64,000 nt of DNA from Streptomyces angustmyceticus (GCF_019933235.1 NZ_CP082945.1:992001-1056000), one strand, 5' to 3'; positions 34,417-42,950 are shown, counted from the first letter of the stretch. Translations and numbers: made by a program. The notes: generated by a model not told the origin, from the sequence alone.

Positions 34417-34707
34417 TCAGCGCCCCGAATCCGGAGCCTCGCGCGAGGCGGCCGGAGCCCGGCCTCCGGGCCGAGAGACCCAGCCGGCGGTGGCTGCCAG
34501 AGTGCGCAGGACGGTGGCGCCGGCGAACACTGCCGAGGAGACCGGCCATCCCATCCATCGCGTCAGATCATCCCGCAGGTCGGGATCGACCTCGACGGTC
34601 ACCCGGATGTATCTGCTCTGCAACCTGGTGACCTTGGTGGGCCGAGGAGCCGGGACGTCCTGCCCGCGCCGCAATGCCGCGCGGTAGCTCTCCTTGCGCT
34701 GGCTCAT
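34417..34707 (-). CDS. Small ParA-associated protein
   Basis: A 96-residue basic protein coupled to the ParA gene by an ATGA overlap. It opens MSQRKESYRAALRRG and contains TRLQSRYIRVTVEVDPDLRD, a ribbon-helix-helix-like pattern, then a hydrophobic segment AVFAGATVLRTLAATAGWV. In Streptomyces such a small partner often follows a plasmid-type ParA and may be its DNA-binding adaptor in place of ParB; that role is inferred. The C-terminus is Arg/Ala/Gly-rich. Confidence 0.65.
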   Translation of the reverse strand: MSQRKESYRAALRRGQDVPAPRPTKVTRLQSRYIRVTVEVDPDLRDDLTRWMGWPVSSAVFAGATVLRTLAATAGWVSRPGGRAPAASREAPDSGR

Positions 34708-35339
34708 ACCTCATCCTGACGCTTGATCAGTTCTTCCGCGAAGTCCATGTACGCCGACCCCTTGGCCTGGACCGGGTTCCCGAAGGACTGGGCGTACAGA
34801 TCGAGCCGCGCGATATGGGTGTCCAGCACCTCGAAACCCCGCTCGGTGAGTGCCTCGCGAGCGTCCGCGTCGGGCCCGGTGCGGGTGGCATCGGGACGGT
34901 TGGTGCGATTGAGCAGCACCGCCGAGCGGGCCGGCTCGGCACGCAGGGACTGCACGTCCGCCATCTCGCCCCGGATGGGTGCCATCCGGTCCAGTTCGAT
35001 GGGGGCGGGGGTCACGGGCACGATCCACTCGCCGGCGTACCTCATGATGCTGCGGGCGATACGGGGATGGTCCTCCAGCTGGGGCGCGTCGAGAACGACG
35101 GCCTGCCGGTTGCCGAGGAAGTCGTTCACGCGACGGTGGACGTCCCCCACCGGCAGGGCGATCACCGGAAACGGAAAGCCATTGGCCAGCTCGCTCCAGC
35201 GCAGCGCGGAAGCGGCCGGGTCGCCGTCGACCAGCAGCGGCGGCATGCCCAACTCATAAAGCGCGTGGGCCAGCCACACCGCGCTCGTCGTCTTTCCGAC
35301 GCCGGGCTTGAGATTTACAAACGCACAACTCAAAGGCAC
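34704..35339 (-). CDS. ParA-type partition ATPase
   Basis: A 211-residue MinD/ParA ATPase. The deviant Walker A box is LKPGVGKTTSAVWLAHALY, the switch I/Walker A' region is LLVDGDPAASALRWSEL, and Walker B is AVVLDAPQLEDHP. GTG 35339 puts the Walker box at residues 8-18, as in related proteins. There is no good ribosome site. A frame one base away starts ATG at 35361 and reads MPVIVLSCAF, which resembles the usual start of these proteins, so a frameshift at the 5' end is possible. With its small partner it looks plasmid-derived and may remain from an integrated element. Confidence 0.78.
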   Translation of the reverse strand: MPLSCAFVNLKPGVGKTTSAVWLAHALYELGMPPLLVDGDPAASALRWSELANGFPFPVIALPVGDVHRRVNDFLGNRQAVVLDAPQLEDHPRIARSIMRYAGEWIVPVTPAPIELDRMAPIRGEMADVQSLRAEPARSAVLLNRTNRPDATRTGPDADAREALTERGFEVLDTHIARLDLYAQSFGNPVQAKGSAYMDFAEELIKRQDEV

Positions 35340-35632
35340 AAGAAAGGACAATAACGGGCATGATCGCCCAGTTTCGGTTGGCGCGAGGGCGTGGTCCCGC
35401 GGTTCACCCGCAAGCAGTGAGGAACGTCGGACGCCCGGTCGTGGTCGCGGCCGCACCACCGGCTGCTCTTGCCTCCTCTTCGCCGGACGGCATTCGGCCC
35501 CGCCCGGCCGCACCCACTACTCCGCTCGGCCCCGCAACGAGTCACGGCATGGGCACCGCGCTGGCGGGCTTCGCCGTCAAGATCGCCACCGAACGAACGG
35601 GCACGGCGGTCGCCCTGCGCTGACAGCCGACG

Positions 35633-35712
35633 GGACGACGGGACGACATCCACGAGGCGTTCCTCGAAGTGGCCTGCCACGTCATCACCTACCGACGCGC
35701 ACAGGCCACGCA
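35633..35712 (+). mobile_element. Transposase C-terminal relic
   Basis: The frame RDDIHEAFLEVACHVITYRR matches the conserved end of IS4/IS5-type transposases (RDDIHEAFLxLACxLIxxRR). Nothing recognisable precedes it in 35340-35632 and the rest of 35340-35862 has no gene, so this is an isolated scrap of a former insertion sequence. Confidence 0.55.
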
Positions 35713-35862
35713 TCAGCCCCTCCTGACCAAGCGAAAAGCTCGGGTGGAACCGGACGCATCCCAGCAGGACTCCGCCCCACCCTGGGCCAGTCGCGAGCCG
35801 ACAGAACCGACGGGCCGGTACCCCAGCGTGGCCCGGCGGAGTTCGCCGCCCCGGGTGTGGGG

Positions 35863-36324
35863 TCATTCCTCCAGCGCTGCCGCCATGCGGTCGAGGTCGG
35901 CGAGGAGGACCGGCAGGCGCTGTGCCGGGATCGCTTCGACCATGCGCTGTTCGATGGCGTAGACGGCGGCCTGGACGGCGGCCAGGCGTGCGTTGCCCTC
36001 CTCGGTGAGGTGGGCGGGCCGGGCACGGCCGTGGTCGGCGGTGGCGGGGCGGGTGATCAGTCCGGCTTCCTGCAGGGCCCGCAGGACGACGTTCCCGGAC
36101 TGCCGGGTGACGAAGCTCGCGCGGGCGAGGTCGGCGTTGGACATGCCGGGATGCAGGGCCAGGAGTTCGAGGGTGGCGTACTGCGGCACGGTCAGGCCGT
36201 GCTCGCGCAGGACCTTGTCCATGGCCCCACGGAGGGCGGCCTGGGTGCGTTTGAGCAGGTATCCCACGTGTTGAGTGACGTCCTTCGTGGGGCGGGACGG
36301 TTCGGCCGACGCGTTCTCCAGCAT
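35863..36324 (-). CDS. MarR family transcriptional regulator
   Basis: A 153-residue winged-helix repressor. The recognition region is LTVPQYATLELLALHPGMSN, then ADLARASFVTRQSGNVVLRA, with wing residues ATADHGRARPAHLTEEG. It is divergent from a VOC protein/DNA glycosylase pair, and two ATGTCA-N6-TGACAT sites lie between, one overlapping its own start codon. It therefore probably represses itself and the adjacent pair, likely in response to an electrophile or alkylating compound (inferred from the target genes). Confidence 0.92.
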   Translation of the reverse strand: MLENASAEPSRPTKDVTQHVGYLLKRTQAALRGAMDKVLREHGLTVPQYATLELLALHPGMSNADLARASFVTRQSGNVVLRALQEAGLITRPATADHGRARPAHLTEEGNARLAAVQAAVYAIEQRMVEAIPAQRLPVLLADLDRMAAALEE

Positions 36325-36386
36325 GTCAGCATTTTGACATACGCGACCCGGCCGCCTTAGCCTCGCCTATGTCAAAGTCCTGACAT
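36323..36386. promoter_or_regulatory. Two MarR operators ATGTCA-N6-TGACAT
   Basis: atgtcagcattttgacat (36323-36340) and atgtcaaagtcctgacat (36369-36386) have identical 6-bp arms and a 6-bp spacer. The first overlaps the marR start codon; the second ends 18 bp before the VOC gene. Their centres are 46 bp apart. Confidence 0.88.
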
Positions 36387-36404
36387 CGAGTTCCGAGGAG
36401 AGCT

Positions 36405-36776
36405 ATGACCGCCACCATCGACGGCCCCGACTTCGTCGCCCTGCAAGTGCGTGACCTGCACGCGGCGGCGGACTTCTGCGAGCGGCACATCGGTCTGCGC
36501 CGGGCCGCGGTCTCGCCGCCCCACGCGGTCGTCTTCGACACCAAGCCGACCCCCTTCGCCGTCCGCGAGCTCCTCCCGGGCGTCGATCTCACCGAGACCG
36601 CACGGCCCGGACTCGGCACGGTCCTCTGGTTCCGGACCTCCGACGCCCACCAGCTCCACGACCAGCTCACCGCTGCCGGGATCAAGATCCTCACTCCGGT
36701 CACGGACAGCCCCTTCGGGCCGATGTTCTCCTTCGAAGGCCCCGAGGGCTACACCCTCACGGCACACGGAGGCTGA
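36405..36776 (+). CDS. VOC (glyoxalase/bleomycin-resistance fold) protein
   Basis: A 123-residue vicinal-oxygen-chelate protein. Paired beta-alpha-beta-beta-beta modules are visible: FVALQVRDLHAAADFCERHI to VVFDTKPTPFAVREL, then GTVLWFRTSDAHQLHDQLTA to PMFSFEGPEGYTLTAHG. Family members bind metal and isomerise, conjugate or sequester reactive compounds. It is first in an operon with an AlkA-like glycosylase 3 bp downstream, under the MarR operators, which fits a detoxification or DNA-alkylation response. Confidence 0.88.
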   Translation: MTATIDGPDFVALQVRDLHAAADFCERHIGLRRAAVSPPHAVVFDTKPTPFAVRELLPGVDLTETARPGLGTVLWFRTSDAHQLHDQLTAAGIKILTPVTDSPFGPMFSFEGPEGYTLTAHGG

Positions 36777-36778
36777 TC

Positions 36779-37765
36779 ATGCCCGCCGTCACCCTCACCC
36801 CGGCCGGGCCCTTCTCGCTCGCCTCCGGCATCCGGTTCCTGGAGGGCTTCGGCCCCTCGAACCACCACCCCGCGGCGGACGGAATCCTCCGGCTGGCCTT
36901 CCCTGCCGACGACGGGACCTCGGTCGTCTCGGCCGCCGTCCGGCAGGAGGTGAGGGCAGACGGCGGCACGGGAACGGTCCGGGCAGACTTCACCGTGCAC
37001 CCCGGCACCCCGGACGCGGCGAAGTCAGTGAAGGCGGTGAACGCAGAGGCAGCGGCCAGACAGGCCGTGCGGGCCCAACTCGCCCGCGTCCTCTCGCTCG
37101 ACGTGGACGCCACCGGATTCACCGGCCTTGCCACGGACCCCGTGGTGGCCGGGCTCATGGCGGACTACCCGGGGCTACGCCCGGTGTGCTTCCACTCCCC
37201 CTACGAAGCCGCCGCCTGGGCGATCATCGGCAACCGCATCCGCATGACCCAGGCAGCCGCCATCAAGGCCCGCATCGCCCACCAGCACGGACACCGCGTC
37301 CACATCGCAGGCCGGACCCTGCACGCATTCCCCACCCCCACGGTCCTGCGCACCCTCACCCACGTGCCCGGTCTCACCGACATCAAGATCCAGCGGCTGC
37401 ACGCGCTGGCCGAAGCAGCCCTCGACGGGACACTCGACGCACCCCACCTGCGCGCTCTGCCTGCCGACTACGCCCTCGCCGAACTGCGCGCCCTGCCCGG
37501 CATCGGCCCCTTCTCCGCCGAACTCATCCTCATCCGGGGAGCAGGACACCCCGACGTCTTCCCCCGCCACGAACCACGCGTCCACAAGTCCATCGCCACC
37601 GCGTACGGGCTCAGGGCCCCGAGCACCGACGACGTCACCCCATTGGCCAGGATCGCCGACCGGTGGAAGCCCTACCGCAGCTGGGTCGCCTTCCTGCTCC
37701 GCGTCCACGCCCAGGACACGCCCCGGCCGGGCCCCACGTGCCACGGCTCCCCGCCCCCGTCATGA
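36779..37765 (+). CDS. DNA-3-methyladenine glycosylase II-like (AlkA/HhH-GPD)
   Basis: A 328-residue HhH-GPD protein. The helix-hairpin-helix is LPGIGPFSAELILIRG (residues 239-254), and the AlkA-type preceding fold includes SPYEAAAWAIIGNRIRMTQA. The catalytic Asp of AlkA should follow the hairpin in DVFxPDD; here the segment is HPDVFPRHEPRVHK, so a Glu or His occupies that place. It may be a subgroup trait or a changed activity. Coupled to the VOC gene (3-bp gap) and MarR-controlled. The Pro-rich last 15 residues are without fold. Confidence 0.85.
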   Translation: MPAVTLTPAGPFSLASGIRFLEGFGPSNHHPAADGILRLAFPADDGTSVVSAAVRQEVRADGGTGTVRADFTVHPGTPDAAKSVKAVNAEAAARQAVRAQLARVLSLDVDATGFTGLATDPVVAGLMADYPGLRPVCFHSPYEAAAWAIIGNRIRMTQAAAIKARIAHQHGHRVHIAGRTLHAFPTPTVLRTLTHVPGLTDIKIQRLHALAEAALDGTLDAPHLRALPADYALAELRALPGIGPFSAELILIRGAGHPDVFPRHEPRVHKSIATAYGLRAPSTDDVTPLARIADRWKPYRSWVAFLLRVHAQDTPRPGPTCHGSPPPS

Positions 37766-37862
37766 CGTCGTCGTCCGCGCTCGCTGAAATGCGCAGTCCC
37801 GAGCATCGAGCCCCCACGCTCATCTCCCCCACCGCAACCACCTCCCCGTGCCTACCGGCGCC

Positions 37863-37946
37863 CATCACTCCCCCGGTCGCGAGGCCCCGTCACTCGCCCG
37901 GTTCCGAAATTCCATCACTCCCCCAGTTCCGAGGCCCCGTCACTCC
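37863..37946. repeat. 50-bp-period repeat at the end of the STAND gene
   Basis: The sequence catcactccccc...gaggccccgtcactc occurs at 37863-37895 and again at 37912-37945, once beyond and once across the stop codon of the STAND gene. The coding tail GSDGASELGE is therefore repeated in decayed form downstream, pointing to slippage or duplication of the 3' end. Confidence 0.6.
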
Positions 37947-40900
37947 CCTGCTGCGAAGCCCGGTCGAGTTCTGCCAGGCGCTCACGGCACCTGGCAGCCG
38001 TGGTGTCCGCGCCGAGTCCCTCGTAGAGGGCGAGCGCCTCGGTGTACGCGGCTCGCGCCTCGGCGCCGGGCGGCAGCACACCTGCCAGCGAGCACAGGGT
38101 GTCGGCGAGGCCGCGGCGGGAACCGACGCGGTGGAACGCGGCGCGCGCCTCGTCGTAGGCGGCTCGCGCCCGGTCCGGTCGGCCGTCGGCGCGTTCGGTG
38201 TCGCCGAGTGCGCGCAGGGTGAAGCCCAGGCCGCCGGCGTTGTCCAGGTCCCGGTGGACCTCGGCGGAGCGGGTGAGCATCTCGCGCGCCTCCGCGTAGT
38301 TGCCGCGCAGGCGCTGCACGTCGCCGAGCCCGCGCAGCATGTCGGCCTCTCCGCGCCGGTCGCCGATGCGGCGGGACAGATCCCGGGCCCGGACGAAGAG
38401 GTCGGCGGCCTCCTCATGGCGGCCGTCGACCCGGGCCACATGGCCGAGGCCGCGCAGCGACTGGGCCTGTCCGCGGACGTCGCCGATCTCCTCGTACGTG
38501 GCCAGGGCGGCGTGGTAGCCCTCATGCGCCTCGTATCCCCTGCCCCGGTTGCGCGCGATGTCGGCCAGGCCCCGTATGGCCTGTGCCTGGCCGCGGCGGT
38601 CGCCCAGCCCCGCGTACAGCTCACGCGCCTGCCGGAACTCCTCGGCGCCCCGCTCGTAACGGCCCAGCGACACAGCGACGTTGGCCAGACCCCAGTACGT
38701 GTCCGCGAGGCCCGCCCGGTCGTCGAGTTCCTCATAGCTGCGCCGGGCTTCGAGGAAGAGTGCGCGCGCGTCCTCGTACCGGCTGCGGGCGCGTTCGGTC
38801 TCGGCGAGGCCCCACAGGGCGTCGGCCTGACCGCGCCGGTCGCCGAGCGCCTCGTACAGGTCGGCGGCCACCTGGTAGTTGTCCCGGGCGGTGGTCAGGT
38901 CGCCGCTCCTGCGCTCGGTGTCGGCCAGGCCGCACAAGGCGTCGGCCCGGCTGGGGCGATCGTGATCGGTCTCTGCGGTGTCCCTCATGGTGCTCCAGAT
39001 CCTCGCGAGTTCGGTGGTGGCGCCGAGCCTGCCGAGGAGGGCATGCGTCATCGCGGCGAGCCGCCTGGCCTGCGGGGAACGGCGTTCGACGGCGGCCACG
39101 GTCACGGCGATCAGGTTGGTGCGCTCCCGGTCCAGCCAGGTCCGTGCCACGCCCGGATCGCCAGTGCTGGCGGTCAGTGCGACCTGTGCCGCCTCGCCCC
39201 GGCTCAGGAAATGGGTGAAGAGCCGGTCGAGTACCTCGTCCCAGCGCTCCTGAGGCTCCTGTGCCATCGCCAGGCTGCGGGCGTAGGCGAGGAACAGGTC
39301 GTGGAAACCGAATCGCCCGCGCCCCTGGCGTTGCACCAGGTGCTTGGTGGCCAGGTCGGCCATCCGGCGGCGGCACTCGCGCGCCGTCATCCCGGTCATC
39401 GCCGCACACGCCTCCACCTCCAGCTCGGGACCCGGATGCATGGCGAGTACCCGCAACAGGCCGGCCTGCAACGGGTCGGCAGCCTCCAGCGCCTGCCAGG
39501 ACACGGCGAACGCCGCGCCCACCCGACGGTCGGCGTCGGGAATCTCCAGCAGCGGGGAGTCCGTCTCCCGCATGGCCGACAGGAGTTCCTCCGGTTCCTC
39601 GAAGCGCAGCCGGACCGCGACCGCCTGCACGGCGAGCGGGAGGAATCCGCACGCCCGGCAGATCTCCTCCAGCGCGGGATCCGTCGCCTCCTCCGCCTGC
39701 ACTCCGGCGCTCTCGATCAGGAGCCGTACGGCCTCATCGGCGGGCAGGACATCGAGTTCGGTGAGCGTGATGCGGTCGGGATCATGTAGCGCGACGCGGC
39801 TGGTGATCAGGACGAGGCTGCTGTCGTCGCCGGGAAGCAGGCACGCCACCTGTTCCAGCGACTCCGCATTGTCGAGCAGCAGCAGGCCGCGTCTGCCGTG
39901 CAGCCAGTTACGCCACAGCGCGGCCTTCGCGTCGAGGTTCGGGGCATTGTCGCCGCAAATGCCCGCCCATGTGAGAAGGGCTTCCATCGCGGCCTGCGCG
40001 TTGAGCGGAGCCCGGTCGGGAGTGTGACCGTACAGGTCGAGTTCGAACTGCGCGTCGGGGAAGTCCGCGGCCAGTTGGTGAGCCAGGTACCGGGCCAGTG
40101 CCGACTTGCCGACGCCCGGCATGCCGACGATGGCGTGCACCAGCTCGGGTCGACCGGTGAGGTTCCCGGCGACCAGTTCGGGCAACCGGTGGCGTTCGGC
40201 CTCGCGGTCGACGATCCTGCGCGGCGGCGCCTTGAGGGTGGTCCGCACCGCTGCTGTCGCCAGCTGCGAACCGGCCGTGAGCCGTACCGATTCCACCGGC
40301 CGTTCGGGATCGAGAGCACGTAACAGTGCGTCCTGGCCGGTCATTTCACGCAGCACGCCCCGGAATCCGGGGTCCGCGAGCAGGGCCCGCACGGGAACAG
40401 CCGTCAACCGCCGTCCCTCGTAGGGCCGGTCGCTCCAGGCGACGACGCCCAGCAGGGCGCCGCTCTTGTGGACGACGGCGCTGCCGGACATGCCCGACCA
40501 CTGGTCCCAGCCGGCCGGCCAGGCAGTGGACACGTCAACGGCGTAACGGTCGCTGCGCGTGTACGTCAGCGGGTCGAGGACGCCACGGACCGTCTCGGTC
40601 TCCGTGCCGTCGCCCGTGCTGCGCGCGGCGGCCGCCGACATGCCGGTAACGGCGACAGCGACCGGCTCGGCACCCGTCACCTCGGCCCAGCGCGGCTCGG
40701 GGACGGCGGGCGCGCCGGACATGTCGAGCCCCTCGGCGGAGAGCCGCAGCAGCGCCGCGTCGAGCCCGGCGTCCCCCTGCCAGGCGACCGTGCACGGCAC
40801 CGGCTCGGTGAGACGCACGGATCCTCGCCCACCGACAACGGACCTGACCGTGATGTCCGGTCGGGGCCTGCCGTCCGCGAAGGTCACGCCGTGCCGGGAG

Positions 40901-41046
40901 GTGAGTACGAGCAGGGGCGCGAGCAACCGTCCGGACGAGAACTCCTTCCGTCCCTCGGCGTCCTCCGGGCCCGCGGTGACCGCCACGAGCCCCGGGTGGA
41001 GCGGCGTGGTCCCGTCGTGCGCGCTCCCGGTCCGTGGTGTGGTCAC
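37915..41046 (-). CDS. STAND NTPase with trypsin-like, NB-ARC and TPR domains
   Basis: A 1043-residue multidomain protein. A trypsin-like protease fold opens it, with His52 (TSRHG), Asp96 (GLDAALL) and Ser187 (GMSGSAV). The NB-ARC NTPase follows, with P-loop GMPGVGKSAL (residues 308-317), Walker B LLLLDNAE (388-395) and sensor LVLITSR, then a winged-helix region (FHDLFLAYARSLA). About nine TPR units fill residues 690-1020, each with an EALGDRRGQADALWGLA-like pattern. Such architectures act as ligand-sensing switches that trigger an effector in biological conflicts. It is coupled by ATGA to a Trypco2 protein, the signature partner of these systems. Confidence 0.9.
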   Translation of the reverse strand: MTTPRTGSAHDGTTPLHPGLVAVTAGPEDAEGRKEFSSGRLLAPLLVLTSRHGVTFADGRPRPDITVRSVVGGRGSVRLTEPVPCTVAWQGDAGLDAALLRLSAEGLDMSGAPAVPEPRWAEVTGAEPVAVAVTGMSAAAARSTGDGTETETVRGVLDPLTYTRSDRYAVDVSTAWPAGWDQWSGMSGSAVVHKSGALLGVVAWSDRPYEGRRLTAVPVRALLADPGFRGVLREMTGQDALLRALDPERPVESVRLTAGSQLATAAVRTTLKAPPRRIVDREAERHRLPELVAGNLTGRPELVHAIVGMPGVGKSALARYLAHQLAADFPDAQFELDLYGHTPDRAPLNAQAAMEALLTWAGICGDNAPNLDAKAALWRNWLHGRRGLLLLDNAESLEQVACLLPGDDSSLVLITSRVALHDPDRITLTELDVLPADEAVRLLIESAGVQAEEATDPALEEICRACGFLPLAVQAVAVRLRFEEPEELLSAMRETDSPLLEIPDADRRVGAAFAVSWQALEAADPLQAGLLRVLAMHPGPELEVEACAAMTGMTARECRRRMADLATKHLVQRQGRGRFGFHDLFLAYARSLAMAQEPQERWDEVLDRLFTHFLSRGEAAQVALTASTGDPGVARTWLDRERTNLIAVTVAAVERRSPQARRLAAMTHALLGRLGATTELARIWSTMRDTAETDHDRPSRADALCGLADTERRSGDLTTARDNYQVAADLYEALGDRRGQADALWGLAETERARSRYEDARALFLEARRSYEELDDRAGLADTYWGLANVAVSLGRYERGAEEFRQARELYAGLGDRRGQAQAIRGLADIARNRGRGYEAHEGYHAALATYEEIGDVRGQAQSLRGLGHVARVDGRHEEAADLFVRARDLSRRIGDRRGEADMLRGLGDVQRLRGNYAEAREMLTRSAEVHRDLDNAGGLGFTLRALGDTERADGRPDRARAAYDEARAAFHRVGSRRGLADTLCSLAGVLPPGAEARAAYTEALALYEGLGADTTAARCRERLAELDRASQQGSDGASELGE

Positions 41047-41339
41047 CGCCGGCCGGAGACGGTGGCCGAGTCCCCGGTCAGGGTGTCGTGCACGTCGAGC
41101 TTGAGGCGCAGCCGGTGGGTCGTGCCCTGTGATGCCTTGGCATCGGCGCCGAGCTTGACCACGCCGAGTCGCACACCGCCCGACGCGCCGGCGTCTTGGC
41201 GCACCTCGACGAGGAACTCCATCTCCACCTCGGCGATATGGAACTGGAGCCGGGCGTCCTTGCCGTACTCCTGCGCTTCGGTCAGCTGCGTGCGCAACTG
41301 CTCGATCGCCTCGCTGATCTCATTGCGGTCCGTCGCCAT
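41043..41339 (-). CDS. Trypco2 (trypsin-co-occurring domain 2) protein
   Basis: A 98-residue protein that starts with a helical segment (ISEAIEQLRTQLTEAQEYGK) and continues in four strands (LQFHIAEVEMEFLVEVRQDA, GVRLGVVKLGADAKASQGTT, HRLRLKLDV). This is the pattern of Trypco2, found beside trypsin-like proteases and STAND NTPases in actinobacterial conflict systems. Its stop overlaps the STAND gene start, so both are co-translated. It may recruit or be the substrate of the protease domain; the role is unproven. ATG 41339 chosen as the fold begins there. Confidence 0.8.
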   Translation of the reverse strand: MATDRNEISEAIEQLRTQLTEAQEYGKDARLQFHIAEVEMEFLVEVRQDAGASGGVRLGVVKLGADAKASQGTTHRLRLKLDVHDTLTGDSATVSGRR

Positions 41340-41882
41340 CCCGTGCCCCCGTTGTCGCAGATCACTGTCGCCGGATCCTGCCGTACCGGCCCACGCACTC
41401 GCCACCTCTTCCCGGTTCCCGGCGGAGAGCGTGCAGGTCGCCGGGAGACTGGTCTGCGCCGCGCTTGGCCTGACTCCCTCTCTGGGGAGACCTCATATTC
41501 CAGGCCAGTCAGGCGAGTTCGGTGGCTTGCCCGAGATTCCTGATCCTACCGGTGTGGTGCTCCATGACGAGTTGGATGTGGATCGTCACGTCAGCACGGA
41601 GGAGTTGGTGAGCCCACGTTGCTGTCCGAGCCCAGCGAGACCGATGATGTCGAAATTTCCTGGGGATAGCCGGGCGGCCGCACCCCCGAAGTTTCCTCCT
41701 CCTCACCTCGGACGGGCAGGGCGGCCGCGCATGGACGGCACCCTTTCTACTGATGGGTAACTTGACGTACAGTGCTGCAGCGGCGGGCAGTTGGCCCGTC
41801 GTCTGCCTGTAGGGCAGACAGTCACCACACGGCACACAGGCTGCCACCACGTGTAGCCCGTGCAACGGAAAGGACTGTCCTC
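41340..41882. other. Divergent intergenic region, no gene seen
   Basis: About 540 bp between the Trypco2 gene (leftward) and the secreted phospholipase-like gene (rightward). It must hold both promoters. Open frames here show no domain. A ggaaagga ribosome site for the next gene is at about 41868. Confidence 0.4.
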
Positions 41883-42878
41883 ATGGCCTCCCCACGCCGG
41901 CTTCGCGCCATACTGCTGCCGCTGGCTCTGATCGGCTCCGCGGCCACCCTGGGCACCGGAGCCGCCATGGGCGCGGTTTCGGAGGGATCTTCCTCCAAGG
42001 CCGCGCCCGACACCACCGAGCAGCGCCCCACCTGGGCCATCGCCCACCGGGTGCTGACCACGGGCGGGGTGACCATGGCGCTCAAGAACGGGGCCAACGC
42101 GCTGGAGATGGACGCAACGGCCTGGCGCAAGGGCTGGTGGGCCGATCACGACGGTTCTCCCACCAGCGCCGGGGACACCATGTCGGCCATGTTCGACCAG
42201 GTGGCAAAGGAGCATGATCAGGGGCGTCACGCCTCCTTCGTCTGGCTGGACATGAAGAACCCCGACTGGTGCGACAGCAGCGACCCCAAGTGGCGCCACT
42301 GCTCCGTGGCCGCGCTGCGGGACCTGGCTCGCCAGAAGCTGGAGAGCAGGGGCATTCGGGTGCTCTACGGCTTCTACGGCAAGGAGGGCGGCAGCGGCTG
42401 GAAGAACGCCCTCGCTGACCTGAACTCCAAGGAAGCGGTCAGCTACAGCGGCGATTACGCGCAGGTCAGGGACGGCTTCGCCAAGTACGGGCCGCACGTC
42501 CCCGGCAACCAGCGCGTAATGGACAAGGGCGAGTTCAGCATGGCCTTGAAGTTCGGCAGCATCCGGGAGGAACTGGCGGCCGGCCGGAAGCCCCGGGACG
42601 CCGGAGAGCTCGCGCAGACCGTCGGCTGGACGGTGGGCAAGGGTGACAGGGATCGTGCCGCCACCCTGCTCGACTCCTCCGACGGGAGTGCCGCCGTGGA
42701 CAGCCTGATCTACGGCAACCGGGCATCGTGCTACCCGGACGGCGTCAGCGGCCCGAAGGGCTGCGGCACGGACGACAGCGCGGTGCGGGAATCACTCTCG
42801 TACATCACGGACTACGTGAAGGCCCACCCGGACACCCGCAGGATGGCCACCGCTCAGGACATCCCCTTCGGCAGCTGA
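41883..42878 (+). CDS. Secreted GDPD-like phospholipase D / sphingomyelinase D
   Basis: A 331-residue exported enzyme with a signal peptide (residues 1-31). The active site has the spacing of spider-venom sphingomyelinase D: His55 (AIAHRVL), Glu75 and Asp77 (ALEMDAT), His89 (WWADHDG). A TIM barrel is implied by SFVWLDMKNP, IRVLYGFYGKE and the late VDSLIYGNRAS. These enzymes cleave phospholipid head groups and can form cyclic phosphates. Several actinomycetes and pathogens carry such genes; target lipid here is unknown. ATG 41883 chosen for signal peptide and upstream ggaaagga. Confidence 0.85.
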   Translation: MASPRRLRAILLPLALIGSAATLGTGAAMGAVSEGSSSKAAPDTTEQRPTWAIAHRVLTTGGVTMALKNGANALEMDATAWRKGWWADHDGSPTSAGDTMSAMFDQVAKEHDQGRHASFVWLDMKNPDWCDSSDPKWRHCSVAALRDLARQKLESRGIRVLYGFYGKEGGSGWKNALADLNSKEAVSYSGDYAQVRDGFAKYGPHVPGNQRVMDKGEFSMALKFGSIREELAAGRKPRDAGELAQTVGWTVGKGDRDRAATLLDSSDGSAAVDSLIYGNRASCYPDGVSGPKGCGTDDSAVRESLSYITDYVKAHPDTRRMATAQDIPFGS

Positions 42879-42950
42879 CGTCTCGGGCTGCCCCGCCCGG
42901 CCCCGGTTCCTGTCGGCGCCGTCGCCGCACGGACCGCCGGGGACCGCGTC

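Noticed and set aside
36451..39789. A very long plus-strand open frame across the VOC, AlkA and STAND genes.
   Set aside because: It is antisense to the STAND gene for most of its length and has the composition of a high-GC shadow frame.
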